Assembly: GCF_036417845.1 (NCBI RefSeq)
Contig: NC_089978.1
Span: forward strand, 141,788,288 to 141,852,287
DNA from: Apteryx mantelli
Lineage: Eukaryota; Chordata; Aves; Apterygiformes; Apterygidae
Length of the DNA: 64,000 nt
Reading direction: 5' to 3'
Shown: positions 48,001 through 61,063 of the stretch, one piece after another
How the letters are laid out: each line of letters begins with the position of its first letter
Numbering within the stretch: position 1 is the stretch's first letter
Translations under genes and position numbers: made by a program
The notes under the pieces: model-generated
Told to the model about the DNA's origin: nothing
The model's input: only the letters and a program-made list of their open reading frames with translations
Database searches by the model: none

Positions 48001-50819
48001 TCAAAATGAGGAGAAAGAGCAGGATTACACTCACACAGGTTTGAAAAATTACCCTCTCTGTAAATAGTTTAAAGAAACTCATGGTTAAACTAACCAGCTT
48101 CTCTGTTCTAAGACCGGAATGGAAGTAGATTTTGATGCTGCTGCTGGAAAAGAAAGCAACCGGTCAGTCACAAACATTCCTTCATTCTTCTGCTTGAGAT
48201 TACAAAATTCATGTGTATGTGTAAGAGAAAAAGTAGCTTCAGAAAAAGATTAAGGAACTAAAATACAGCTATATACAGTTACTTTTTGTCCTGCTCCTGA
48301 CCTGCAGCTCAGCACACTTCAAGTTGTATAAGGCAAAGACACTTTTTCCAGTCCCCCTACCCTGTCCTTAAACCAGTTTGTTTTAGGCTGTTGTAGACTG
48401 CCACCTGTCCTAACAGGCAAGGATGTATTCCAGAGCCTGGGAGCTAGCATAGCATAACAGGGTTTTAGTCATGACCCCTTTTTTTCCCCCAGCCTTTTCT
48501 ATAAGAAGAATCTGCCTAAGAGCCACTGGTAATTTTTTACCAGCCAAAAAACTCTCTAAGCAAGGGCATACAAACTTGATGTTTTGGTTTGTTTTTCCTT
48601 AGTCCCATGATTTTATATAAGAAAAAAAAACAACAAAATGTTTAAGTGTCTAGGTTAGTAATGAAATATGAGATAGGTGTAAACCTAAAAAAATCATAAA
48701 CAGTTGTCTTTGGAAAGTATTTTCACACTTGAACTATCTTTGGGCCAATGGACTTTGGAGTCAACTGTGTGAAATAAAGCCCAATATCTAACAGAACCAA
48801 AGACCATACTGAGGCTAATGCAACCCAGCACTGATTTATCTCCTTCAGCACAATACCATGATAGAGCTGACCCTACCCTTGGCTACCCTGGGAACCTACA
48901 GTGGAGTAGTCATGCACTGTTGAAATCAGGGCTCCTTCCAAGTGTGGACAAATCCTCAGCCTGGGGTGAAATTCAGCTTGGGAAGGACCAATGCAAAACC
49001 TGTGCAATACCTTAAAAATACTGCCCCCTAGGCCTGCGTGGAAATTTAGTGGCAGACTGACCCTTGGCAGTTTTGTGGTTCTGGCCATTTTCAGGGGATG
49101 TGTGTAGTGCACCACACTAGGCCTGCAACAAATCTCTCACCCACAAAGGACTATTTTCCCGATGTCACTTGAATTGTTTTGGGTGCTTGAGTTGCCTGCC
49201 ACTGTATATTCTTTTTGTGCATATTTACATTTCACTCTGTAATGGCAAATTACTTAATATGCATTGAAGGAGTTTCAGTAACTTCCTACGTGTGTTCTTC
49301 ATACATGCAAGATAAAAAGATTTGCTTGGACATCCAGCTGAGATAGATGCGCAGTTAACACAGCTCAGCTGTCACAGGCTAACTCACTGGGCTGTGATGT
49401 ACCTGAGACACAGGGAGTCTTAATTTCTCCTGCTCACCACTGACATTTGAAGTGGTATGAACACATCCTGATGTAAGTATAGATAGTCATTTTTTTCTTT
49501 TTTAAAATGGAAAACTTTCATGAGCATCAGGTAGGAAATATGTATAGTGTTCTTATACACTTGACTCACTGCAGTTAATGGCTGTAAAGGCAAAATTGTT
49601 TAGAGAGGAACTGTGGAAGTGGAAAGCACAAGCTGAATGAAACCATATGAATCAAGGGGATCAGAGACTGACACAGTCGCAGTTACAGTCTGCATTGATT
49701 ACTTATCCTCACAGGTCAAATGGAATAAATTCTTTGCTCAGGATTTTTACAGAAGAGTGATATTTTAGCAAGATTTCCAGTTCAGAGAAAAACATTACGT
49801 CAGAATAGAAAGTAATGCAAAATGATCCAAACTGCCATTCTTTGCACAGCTACTAGAAGGTGGAAAGAGCCTTGGTGGATAACACAGATGGCAGATCTAT
49901 AAGCATCAATAACTAAAAGATTAAGGCTTTATCTTTCTGTGTCAAATTAGGATAATAATTCCCAAAGCAATATATGGAATAAAATCCTTGTCTTCCTGAG
50001 GAAGCAGTATGATTTCTGAACTTTGGGATATCCATTTTGTGCAAATCTCTGGGAATTGTTACATTTTTTTTAACATTGACAATAAAAGCTGTTTTTTCCA
50101 TTTAAGTTAAAACCTACCATCTGTGTGCATAAGGGTCTTTTCCTCTGAGAGACAGATACTGGGTTTCCAGTATTCCTACTTCTCTGGCATGCTGGTCCAC
50201 TAATCATAAAACTTAGCACTTCTGGAGAGCTGTAAATCTTCAAAACTCCATGCTACTATGAGGGCCTTGATTCTGTAAATGAATTTAAAGTGGGTGGACC
50301 ACTGAGTTTGTGCAGAGCCCTGTGGAAAACAGCGGGGCCTCCTGAAAATGTAGGTGGGCCTGAGGTACTGTCCTTCCCAATAACGGTGTTGTCCTCTACA
50401 TCTTTTTTCGACTGGAAAATCTTAAGATATAGGCGTTAACAAGGGGCAGACCAGGCTGCATCAGCTGTAATATCTGGACCCTCTGCTCACTGAAGAGCCA
50501 GAAAAAGGAAACCTTTATAAAGCATTATAACTTGTTTTACTGTCCTTTGAAATTGGATCTAATGCTCTTCCTGAGGATTGTTTAATGACATTGTTTACCT
50601 AGATACAGACATGGAGCACTTGTAGCACCTGACTCCCCATAGAGGGTGGTAAGGGGTTTCCCACTGAAATTGTTTCAGTTCTATTGAATAACTGGAAAAA
50701 AAAACCTTGGAGGGGGAACCAGGATTGAAATGAACCTTCTTTTCCCCCTTGAAACCAAATTGTTGTATTTTATCTCCTTGAACTCACACATGTTCAAACT
50801 TCTGTTTTCAATTACATTG

Positions 50820-51035
50820 ACGTTTTACTGCCTTGCCAGGCACTGCCTGGCTTCACAGGAGTTGTAGTTTTGGTCCCATTTTGTGCCCTGGTTTTGGTGC
50901 CCTGGAGAGCAGTAGCTCCTCTAACGCAGCCACCTCCCCTCTGGAACTGGGCAGGGGGCTCAAGACTCTGGGGCGATCCACACTGCAGCACGGGGCTGTA
51001 ACATGCCTGGGGCAATGCACAGCCATACAGTCATG
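50820..51035. other. GC-rich block, possible old DNA transposon
   Basis: About 215 bp of raised GC begins with CCAGGCACTGCCTGGC (a near-palindrome) and GGAGTTGTAGTTTTGG, a phrase common in vertebrate non-autonomous DNA transposon ends. Open frames overlap on both strands with no domain. The identity is uncertain. Confidence 0.3.
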
Positions 51036-52934
51036 CAATTAGTAAAATACTTAGTTTTGCTTTGACCCAAAATACTTTATTCAACAAAAAATTGTCTTTA
51101 ACTTCCTGTCCCAAGTTAGGAGAAAACAAGATATTCAAATAGCAGAATTTCCTCCAACATAGAAGCTCTGAATTTTGTCTCAATTCCCATTCTATTCCAA
51201 AAGGTACTGTGCCTTGTTGCTTGTTTCTTGGGGGTGGGAAGAGAGACAACGTTAATTATATTCCATCTTTAGAGTGAAGAGGGATACATGCTTTGGAGAT
51301 TCAGTATTTCTTGAGAAATGATGCAGTGTTTACTTTCATAAGCACTCAAGGCACCAAGCCTCACTTTCAGAAGTCTGTAGTGCTCAACTAACTGAAAACA
51401 AAAACTAGGCTCCTACTTAATTACTAGAAGACTGTCTAATTGACTTCATTAGCAGAATATCAGGTGTAAGTCAGTTCTATGCTGAAACCTCAAACCTCTT
51501 GATAGATATGGTGAGAATCATTTGAATTTCAAAGTGACTTTCAAGTTATTTTAAACAGAAATTTGTGTGTCTATGTGTAAGGAGAATATATATATTTTTA
51601 ATTTCTTCATAACTCTGACAGCTCCTCGGATTTCCAAGTGTCACTGTTTCTAATTGGCTGTAAGATTTTGGTGAGTTTTTGTTTTACTTTTTTTAAAGAG
51701 GTGGTCACAAAAGAGACATGCAATGAGTTCTACTCACTGAACAGAGATGTTGAAAACACTGGAGAGATTTTCTGAAAGCTGCCTGAGATTAACTTTATAA
51801 TGGATTCCTTATATTAAAATAAACATCCAAGTTTTAACTAAGCATTGCTTTTATGGCTGAAACAATATGTCCTTATGTCTCATAGAAGCATGGCATTCAA
51901 TCCAGCTTTGGATATTAAAGAAATAAAGTTCAAAGATTCACTATTAAATATTTAAAATGCACTTCCTTGGATCAAGAGTGTCTAGAATTTGTTAGTAAGA
52001 ACAGTGCTATTAACCAAGTCAGGCTTCTACTAGTTTTCATGCAAATCATTTATATTCTGGTAATATTTATCATATGCTGAATACAGTCCACACACATGAG
52101 AGGACACTATTCTTTTGTGAAAATCTTGCAGACACAGAAAAGGAGAAAAGCCTTTTCCTTGCTGAAGGCTGAGTAGGCCCTTCAAACATCTGCATGCAAT
52201 TAAATAACCCAGAAAATAATAATGGCTATATAAAACAAAGTAATGAGCTGTAGCTTCCCCTGTACCTGGCTTTAAAGATACAGGCCCCCTTCCCCACAGT
52301 CACTGAGCCTTTTGTTTTTAAAGATCAACCTCTTCTCTCTGGAGCTAGCAACAGACCTATTTGTGTGCTTGTATCATAGCAGAGAAAAGAGCAGCTTGCT
52401 AATGGCACTTATTTGGACTGCAGTCAATGCAGCCTGACTAAGATCTTCTCTTGCCTTTCTTCATCGCTGAAGGAGGAGGAACACCTGGTTCCCTGCATCC
52501 AAGCCTAGTCCCAGCTGCTGCATTCCTGCTCTGTCAATAGACTTTCCGGTGCCAGGAGGACTGACAGCAATGGTTTTCTAACGACAGCATTTCCCCTAGT
52601 GCCATATACGTTCTGCCTAGTAAACCTTTCGGAATAATAAGACAGATTCAGCCCATTTGTGACAGAAGGGACAATCGTACTGGGGACAGGAGGAAGGAAG
52701 CAAGGACTAAAATTGCTGTCTGCTTAATAGCTGGACAAAAAAGCACACACCATGCAGCATGGTTTTATTTAGGTCCTGCATGGCGATTTCAGTCATGCAG
52801 CTCTGGCCACTACTGCGATGATGGGGTATAACTGAGAGCTTACCCACCACCAAAGCCCAGCTGTTCCTTAGCAACCAGTGATCCCTGACCCATGTCTGAG
52901 CAGACAAGACAAAAAGGAGGAGTGGGATGTGTTC

Positions 52935-52980
52935 ACGGAGGTCACACAGTGTATCAGAGCCAGAGCTAGAAATGGTACAG
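52935..52980 (-). mobile_element. MIR-like SINE fragment
   Basis: GGAGGTCACACAGTGTATCA followed by GAGCCAGAGCTAGAA resembles the reverse complement of the MIR core (AAGGTCACACAGC...GGCAGAGC). It is short and may be coincidental. Confidence 0.35.
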
Positions 52981-53639
52981 TCTCCCTGAGTTTACTATAT
53001 TTTCTATTACCTCTACCTGCTCTGCACCAGATCTGGGTTGATCACTGCATGAATGAGGAAAGTTGCTGAAAGTTTGGACTGCTAACCCTAATCACAGCCC
53101 ATGGGCTACATGGAAAATAGCATCTTTGGCCACTTCATTCAGACATAGTGGCCAGTAATTGGAAAATTAAAAATTGTTTTTCCCCTTACTCCATAGGAGC
53201 AGTCTGAACATTAATCAACCATTACATTTTTTGTTCCTTTCTCCTGTCAGAGAAGAACTTGCTGCGAATTTCCCCTTCTTTTCCCACTGTCAAATCAGTT
53301 CTAGCACTGCCCATCTGCAGCTTTGTATCATTTATAATGACAAGGCATTTTCAAATTGGATAGCTTAACTAAATCTAATTTTTTTTTTTAATTTTGTCCT
53401 ACAGGCAATGCTGTTATCTTCTAAGGGCTCTGATGAAATTTGCTGTGATTCAAGGCAGGACTATTCTCCGCTGCCTGTCACACCCTCTGCTGGAGTTCAG
53501 GCTCTAGAGGAAGGCTGGGAAGATAAGCAGCAGTTTGGCCTCCCCACTGTAGGAGAGTGGGTTTTGGCTTATTCAGGGAATTTCCAGCTAGACTCCTCTG
53601 GGAATCAGCCCTGAAGCAGAAAGGTGCTCAAGAGATCTG

Positions 53640-54310
53640 GCTGATTTGTAAACAGAAGTCATGGAGAACTCAGGGCAAATCATCCTGTTGTGGAGGAAGA
53701 CGGGGAATTTTGCAATAAGTGCTTTATGCACCAACAAAAGCAATGTATAGAAGCACTGCTCAGGTACAGACAAAATACAGAAAGCCAAAGCCCAGCCTGA
53801 GTTTAAGCTAGCAAGGGGCTACATCAAACTGTATGCCACTTGCCAAAGGGAATTCAAAGAAAACATGAGTCCACTGATGGATGTGGGAGACAATCTGGAG
53901 ACTGACGATAGAGAGAAGGCAAAAGTATTCAATGTCTTAATTGCACCAATCTTTACAGGCAGAGCCTGTTCTCTAATTTCTGTGCAGCCCAGTATCATTT
54001 GGAAGGAGCAGAAAAAGGCTAATGTTACATCCTTCTTCCAAAAGTGCAGGAATGCAGGACCTGGGGAACTAGAAGCCAGTCAGCCCCATCTCAGTCCCTG
54101 GAAAAATTGTGGATCATGTCCTCTGGGAATCCATGTTCAAGCACATGATGGACAAGAATGTGACCAGGAATACTTAGCATGGATTTATCGAGAGCAAGTC
54201 ATGCTTACCCAGTGAGATTGCCTTCTATAAGGAAATGACTGGTTATGTGGGTGAGGAGAGAGTGGTGGATGTAACTTGCTTTGACTTTCAAAAGGTAGGT
54301 TTGTATTGAG
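53640..54310 (+). pseudogene. Decayed CR1 LINE ORF2 fragment (reverse transcriptase region)
   Basis: Across shifted frames the + strand keeps CR1 ORF2 landmarks: KAKAQPEFKLARGY, then KENMSPLMDVGDNL, EKAKVFNVLIAPIFTG, KKANVTSFFQK, a [13 protein letters not shown] stretch, QHGFI.SKSCL, IAFYKEMTGYVGE and VVDVTCFDFQK. Relative to the intact-looking copy at 62-64 kb, about 70 residues upstream of KKANVT are missing (between 53970 and 54000), and there are several frameshifts. It ends near RT motif A at about 54300. It is an old, dead insertion, much more diverged than the element at the right edge. Confidence 0.8.
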
Positions 54311-54849
54311 AAGTGAATTGGAGCAGCTGAGTTATGGACATGTGTCCTAGCCTGCTGACTTTACTGCTACGAAGGTGATAAACTCCTGCTAAGGGCAGAC
54401 CAAATATTTTGAGATGGTAACTGCATAAAGTATTACAGGTTCTTAATTACCAAATGTGGCTTAGAGCCGTGAATTTCACTACAGTAGTACCTGCATTCAC
54501 TGATGGGTGGAACAGTCTCTTGAATGAAAAGATATCAAGTCACATTTTAACCTTGGAAGAAATCAGGAGAAAAGCGCAAGTAACTTTATTGAATGTAAGA
54601 GCAGAGTAAGCAGAAAATGGGGAAAAAGAGACTTTTCTTTAAAAACAACAACCACAGTCATTCTAGATGCCCTAACATTTTCCAGATTATCTCTCTCTTC
54701 AAAGATGATTTGTTTTTCTGCCTATGAGAACTCAGGTCTGGGCCCTGAGTGCACTGATAAGCCTTAATTGCCCTGAGCAGCCCTGAGACCTCCACCCATG
54801 CATCTGCTGCCTATTACCCCAGGAGCTCCACTTAAAGATCAGGCCTGCT

Positions 54850-55115
54850 GCTTTTGTCTGGGGCTGTAGTTGGGCTTTGTCCTGTCTGTATGCTATGGGA
54901 CTGTGCCCAGGTTGGTGAGAGCGCTGTCTGTGCTGGGATCGCCCTGGGCTCCCAGCTTGTCCTCTGTTGTGAGGTAGATCCACTCCTGCTGCTCCTTGAT
55001 GGCTTCCTGAGGCCAGAGCTGAGCACCCTGGAGCCTGGCCCTGACCAGCCTTGCCTGGGGCCTCCCTGCACCCCTGCCACAGGCCCAGTGGTGTTGTGGG
55101 AATGGAAGCTTGAGT
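54850..55115. other. GC-rich block of unknown origin
   Basis: About 265 bp at roughly 60% GC lies in 40% GC surroundings. It is rich in CTG/CCTG words and open on both strands (97-129 codons), with no recognisable protein domain. It may be an unrecognised repeat insertion or a local GC-biased patch; no flanking duplication was found by eye. Confidence 0.4.
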
Positions 55116-57625
55116 GTGCACTCATGTGAACTGTCCTTACTTCTTCTGATGAGAATGAATTCAGGTGTCCAGAAATTTCTTAAATTAACATTAACCATTT
55201 GGCTGCTGATCAAAGATCTTCAAAAGGGGAAGAGATCTGCAACCTTCCAAGGTAAAATCAAATCTGCTCTGAGTGAGCAAAACCCTCATTTGGATGTCAC
55301 AAAGGACTAGTGCCTGAGAACATAACCATTTCTCTCTTCTTTTCCACATGTGCCCCAAAGAGCCAGAAAAGAGGTGCAGAGACAAACGAGCAACAATCAC
55401 TCCTTCAGAAAATGGTAAGCTATCCATATTCTGCAGCCTTGCTATTTATCCCCTATTTTAAATATCTTCAGAATTGATTTCATTTATGGGTAGAGCCCAG
55501 AACAGCAAATCAGTGTTTTTCTCTTTTCATATGAAATGTTATTTTATAAGTTCTATTTCACTTATTTCTCATAGCCACTTTCAATGTGGTGTGCTAGACA
55601 CTAGCCTTATGATGGCTACAGGGAAAGGGAATGATGTTCTCTAGAACCTTTGGATGCTAGAACTGTGACCAAGGCCTTTGCAGCTTGCTATCTCAGATCT
55701 GCAAGAACTGTCTTATTTACATGGGATTTGCAAGCATCCTAGTCATCCTCAAGTCTGCAATGTTTATTTAGGTGCCATATCAGAACTTTGGGCAGAAATT
55801 TGTCCAGTCTTTCTTCTGCTAAAGTCTCATCTATGGCCCAGAACTCAGCTTGGGAAATTAGTAGGCTGTGTCCAAAGATATATCAAGCTTTAGGCACAAT
55901 GTTTCTTAATTTTGATATTTTAGATAAATGATATTCATGATTGAATACTAATGCATACAATAATTCACTGTTGCAAACAAAGCTTACATGGACATGTAGT
56001 CACAAATTCCCTCTCTACTGCTAGGTGTAGAAAACTAAAACAGTAAGGTCTCAGCCACAGACTTGAACAAAATCACAAGGGAGTGATGGGAGAGAGTACT
56101 TTGAGTGTTGCCCGCTATTTTTCTTTTCCTAGAGTATGCTGCCCTTCTGACAGCAAAAAACAATCGGCAAGCCAAAGATTTTCTGGTCTGCCAGAGTGGA
56201 TGAGCAGAATATTCTTTAGACTTGCAATACTAACAGTATTGTACTGCCTTGAACATCCCCCAGATCTGGCAATGCTGGTCATGCTGTAGCACCCCATTAC
56301 AGCAGCATAGCACCTTCTCATTTCCATTGCCACACCACAGGGTCAGCAAAGAAAATAAAGTAGTCTATGGTTTGGAAAACATAGCTTTCTGCCCTGGTCA
56401 TGTTACCAGGTAGAGCTATGTGGAGACTCTCCTGAAAAATAGATCTTCTGAAATGGAAGATAACAGCAGAGTTATTACTGAAGATATTATGTGCTCTTTA
56501 AGATGGGAGGTAAGAGTATTATGGCTGTTGAAAAGCAGGTAAAGCTGAAAGAGGCAGAAATAATTATGCTAGAATTTAGTCAGACCTATATTCCAAATGC
56601 ATGCATGTTTTTAAGACCCATAAATCATCAGAAGCTTTGACTTTGCTGAAAGATTGCTATCTTTCAGCAACAGAGTCACCTCACCCCCCAGCCCCATCTA
56701 TTCCCCTTTCCTTCACACAGACACCGCCGGGTGCTAGCTCGCTATTCCCTTGCAGGCTGGGATCTCCTGAATTGCCATCCTTGTGCTCCGCAGCAAGCAA
56801 ATGCACCTTGCAGGCTCTCAGTTCAGTAACGGTGTCAGACAAGGAGTGGTGCAGCAAGGATTTTTAATTTTGGAGGAAAGGCTGTTTCTTGAGAGGGGAT
56901 ATAAATTAACCTTTCCTCTGCAAACTCTGTGTGTTAGTGCTGTATGTTAGCAATACCTGAGCTGGCTAGTTTAATCTACCAGCTGGATTATTCTCTGCTG
57001 TTGGAAATTTCTGTGTGTCTGCTGTGGAACTGTCCTGTCTGTGACTTGAGTGTTTTGGTGAATTTACTTGCTGGATCAAAATGGTCTGTAACCTTGCAGC
57101 AGCTGAGACACGTGAATTACATCCATACGGCAGTGGCAGGAGATTTGAGGCATTGCTGAGGTGATGCAAGAGAGAGGGAGATGTGCAAAAAGCCTGCATC
57201 TATATACATTAGATTGCCCCCATCTTGACAAGGGGAAAAGTTTGAGCCTAGTACAGGAGAGTAACAAAGTCACAAGCTTTTCCCAGGAAATAATCTACTG
57301 CTTTCTCCTTTTTTTTTTGCGCAGGGGAGGAAAAGGAAGCCAAACCTACCAAGTGGGTAGAAGGGGAGAGAGATGCAGGTGCCCTGGGAGGCTCAAGGTG
57401 ATGTTGCTCCCAAGCACAAAGCCAAAACATGGGGTTGGTGCAATGTGAGCAGCAGATAATGCTCAAGTAACTTATTCCCTACTTGGTGGCCCTATAACCC
57501 AGAGACTCAAAGAAAGTGGTTCTTAATGCCAATTTTAATCAAGCCCAGGTGAGCTGCCTTGCCACAGCAGAGCAGAAATAGCACAAATCGGCCTTATGAT
57601 TCATCTCAAACACTAACGCTTGGTT

Positions 57626-57646
57626 GGGGGGGGGGGGGCGGGGGCT
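57626..57646 (+). other. G-run and quadruplex-prone stretch at CpG island edge
   Basis: A run of about 13 G, then C, then five G lies on the + strand, directly left of the CpG island. Such G-runs are quadruplex-prone and frequent near promoters. Confidence 0.7.
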
Positions 57647-57699
57647 GGTACTTTTGCTTGCAAGATCACGGTTTGGGCTTCTTTCGCTGAGCTGTTACC

Positions 57700-58060
57700 T
57701 CCAGCAGAGGCAGATCTGCAAGATAGACCTGGGATCCCGGACCCCCTCAGCGCGGCCGAGGCGGCCCCCTCTCCCTGCCCGGCCCGACTCCCCGGGGCCC
57801 GCCCTGGACGCCAGGTGGCGCCATGCGGGCGCCCGCCGCCATATCGTGAGACGGCGGCGGGCGCGGAGCTCCCCGCGCGGCCGTTTAACCGTTACTGGGG
57901 CCGCTCGCGGCTGCGTCACTGCGGGAGCAAGTCCCGGGCCGAGGCACGGGGCGCCGCGGTGCCGGGCACCGGGCGGCGAGGGCGGGGAAAGCCGTGACCA
58001 GGGAGGCCCGGTTTGGGGCGGCGGCCTGCAGCCGAGGAGAGCAGGGGGTGTACCTGGGGG
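57700..58060. promoter_or_regulatory. CpG island, candidate promoter and first exon (possibly of BCL2L14)
   Basis: Between 57721 and 58020 there are about 44 CpG dinucleotides and GC well over 70%, against a CpG-depleted background. It contains a YY1-like CCGCCATAT (about 57835-57844) and a CRE/AP-1-like TGCGTCA (about 57912-57918). Reading the minus strand, a good splice donor (CTGGAG|GTAACA, GT at 57697-57698) lies exactly at the left edge, as expected for a first exon of a leftward gene. BCL2L14 is the only leftward gene known to need an upstream 5'UTR exon. An independent lncRNA or bidirectional promoter is also possible. Confidence 0.6.
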
Positions 58061-60940
58061 AAACCGCCTGTGGGCTGGGTCTGTTTGAGGAAGGCGGACT
58101 TTACCCGTGGTACTATTTGCCGTTGGGAAGGCGACAGCAAGCGATTCCCCTCCCCCCCCCCCACACTTGAAGGAAGACTGCACTATTTATTGTGCATCCA
58201 CTCACAGCCTGTCTTTCCAGCCTTCTGCTCTAACACGCTGTGGTTACCATCACCTGTTCTCCGTGCAGACCTTGTGCTTTGATGGTTTGTCATTGATTTT
58301 TAGTTTAAAGCTTCACGCTGCAGCACTGGGATTAAATTGCACCTTCGGATGGATGTGTACATGCTGTCTCAAAAATCCTCAGCACAGATCCTGCCAGTTG
58401 TGGGTGATCAGTTGCTAAAAATAAAGGGACCTTGTTTCTCCCCTCCACCAATGTAAGGCTAGTATAGAAGAGTCGCAAACAGGCCCAGAGAGGTTCGAGC
58501 ACTCCTGTCTTAGCCTATCACTGCATGTGGTGCCCTCTCCCCTTTGCCAAAGGGCCACAGAATGCGCTTCTGGGGAAACAAAATGTCCTGCCGCTTCAGT
58601 CCACTTCCAAACGTTTTGATCTTGCTATAAAGTGTTTATTAACACAGCTTCCTCCACCGTACTGAATGTGATCGGCGTTTGCCTGGAGCAGGCAGTCTGG
58701 CAGCGTGAGAGTTTGGGGTGCCACATGCTGTTCTCTCATCCCGAAGGCTCGGTAATACCTTCCTGTGCTCTAGTTTCACTGTCAGTCTGAGCAGGTAGAG
58801 TTTGTTGCTGCCACCAAGAGGAGCAGCCAGCTCTGTGCCTACTACTGTTTGTGTGATTGCACAGCAAAGCAGATTGGTGATTCTTACTTAGCTGAAAAAC
58901 AGCCTGAAAAAGAAATAGGGGGAAAACGTTATTTTTCAGTGGCATCAATTCCCAGATCCAAAAACTTGAATACATATGGTAGAGGACTTGGCCTAGGCAC
59001 AGGAGCAGTGTGGGCAAGGAGGAAGCACAGTGCCTGCATTGAGTAAAACTGCTGCTGAAGACTCATCAAAGAACGCGTATGGGGCTTTTGACATTAAATG
59101 GTTGGGATGAAGTCTTCCATACTTAGACATTTCTGGGATATCCAGTGACTTAGAAATGGAGGAGCTGGTAGTGGTGATAGCAGCACACATTTCTAAAGCT
59201 TTTTTTTTTTTTCCTTTAAATTATATACTCACAACCTTTGGGGTGGGAGGGAGTCAGTTTTTAAAATATGGCTGTTCTGTTCCTGGATTGTTTTTCTAGT
59301 GCTGCACCATTAAATGGAGAAGTCTTTTCCACTTCCCTTTCCCCTTTCCCCTTCCTGCTGCACTATACAGTTGGACCTTAGAGATACAGTGGAAAGGTGC
59401 ACTGACTTTTGTGAAGATGTTGCTTTTGTTCTTTCTTTGTTATTAGGTTATAAGATGAAAACAAATGTTTCTTCTCTTTACAACACACAGCATGGCCTGT
59501 CTAAACACAAGGGAAAACAGCACTTCTGCAGGCACTGCTAAATTTCATTTGAGCTGTAGACTGAGTCAAAAAATAGAAACTGTCAGATATCTTTGTCATG
59601 ACACAGTTGCATTTCGATAGATACTTTAATGAAACTGTATACAAAGTCCCACGATAACATTGTTCATAAGTTAGTTGTCTTCTGTTTCCATTCTAAATTT
59701 AAAATTTCCAAGATTCTCTAAAATTCTTAATGAAAGAGTGAAAAAAAAGGGGGTGGTGGGGTATCTGCGCTTGCCTGCCTGTCTTTCCCACATGGAAAAC
59801 AAATGCAGGCACATTTGTTCCAGAAGAATAGTTTGCTAGATATCTCTCTAATGGACAGTGGTTCACATGTAGGGAATACCTTTTGCAGGAGATTAAGTGC
59901 TTTATCTCATGAATGAAAACACAAAGTTTTTAAGAGAGAAAACAGACTAACAGACTTTGCTTTTTAAACTGGGTAATGTATATGCAGTTGCTGGTTTAAA
60001 AAGCAAAGTCTATGTTGCCGAGGTTGTAACAATAATTTGCAAGTTGGGATCCTGCATCTTCAAGTGTATAATATGACAGTTGTGGCTGCATGAAGTAGAA
60101 AAGAGTGCTCATTTGGCAGACAGAAGTACCAAAATGGGCATTGGTATTATGGATAGGAATGCTGAGGACACATGGATATTGGCAGATGGGAGACACTGAA
60201 TATCAATTGGCCAGTGTCATCAGTGCACTTGCAGGGAAAAAAACAAGTCTAAAATAATATGCTCATCTAAACAGTGATGCAGAAGTTAGACCTTAAAAGT
60301 ATTCACGCTAACAGTCTATCATGTTTCTCACTTAGCAATTGCTTTTCTCCACAGTATGTTCCTGAAAGTTTACAGGGATATAGCTTTGGTTTTTATTTAG
60401 AGCTAATTTTGCTAACAAAAATAATCTTTATGCTTTTCTCTTGCTTCTGCATAAAAGTCTGAGAAGTCTTGACAGGTTAATGCAATAACATTTCTTCCTG
60501 AAAAGGTTGCTGCTGGCCAGGTGCTATTCAAATTAGAGCTCAATGCCAGTGACCCTCTCCCCTCATCTCTGCATTTTTGGATGGCAGTCATATACAGCCC
60601 CAGAGGCCAACCATAGAAGCTAATTTACTGTCCAAGGCATCTGCTCTTTGGCAAGCTCCACGGGCATCTGCATAGGTGTCTTTGCAAAGCCTTTCCTTCT
60701 GCCACATGATCGGGTACTTGGGGGCTCGGCGGGGAACCTGCTTCACTTTTTTTTTCTTTTTTTTTTCTTCTTTTGGTTTTCTGTAGCCTCCTGAATAAAC
60801 CAAGAGAGGTATTTTCTTCATAGGGAATTGGCTGTACATTCCATATATCCCTCTATTGTTCATGCTGGGGTAATGTACATTGAAACAGGATCTTTGTTTC
60901 CTGCACTCCTGTCTCTGTCCCTGGACACAGGCTGAAGTCT
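58061..60940. other. Flank between CpG island and CR1 element
   Basis: No exon with a recognised domain is visible. The stretch includes a T-rich tract at 60746-60770 followed by TTTTCTGTAG. The 166-codon minus-strand open frame 60588-61088 runs from this flank into the CR1 5' end and is judged spurious. Confidence 0.6.
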
Positions 60941-61063
60941 TAACCCTCTCTGGGCAGCTAACAGAGGCAGCGAACAGACGCAGCAGTTTGCGCAGCAGTT
61001 TGCGCAGAAGGGCGCGCGAAGGAACCTTTGTTTCTGTTCCCTGTGGTGTAGGTTTCCTCAGGT

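Larger units (their letters stand above)
36866..57690 (-). other. Probable BCL2L14 5' intron and/or upstream intergenic region
   Basis: About 21 kb lies upstream of the start-codon exon, which is preceded by a splice acceptor, so at least one 5'UTR exon must lie to the right. No coding exon of another gene is recognisable. Notable contents are listed separately: a GT microsatellite, a polypurine tract, a 16-bp tandem repeat, a TATA/initiator pair, a small CpG patch, a MIR-like remnant, a decayed CR1 and a GC-rich block. The longest + frame (42110-42685, 191 codons) has no recognisable domain. Confidence 0.5.

Noticed and set aside
54732..55121. Minus-strand 129-codon open frame
   Set aside because: It lies in the GC-rich block where several frames are open at once; Gln/Ser/Gly-rich with no domain. 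The block itself is reported instead.
57624..58183. Long open frames on both strands (154 and 162 codons) in the CpG island
   Set aside because: High GC lowers stop frequency in all frames; the translations are Arg/Pro/Gly-rich and show no domain.
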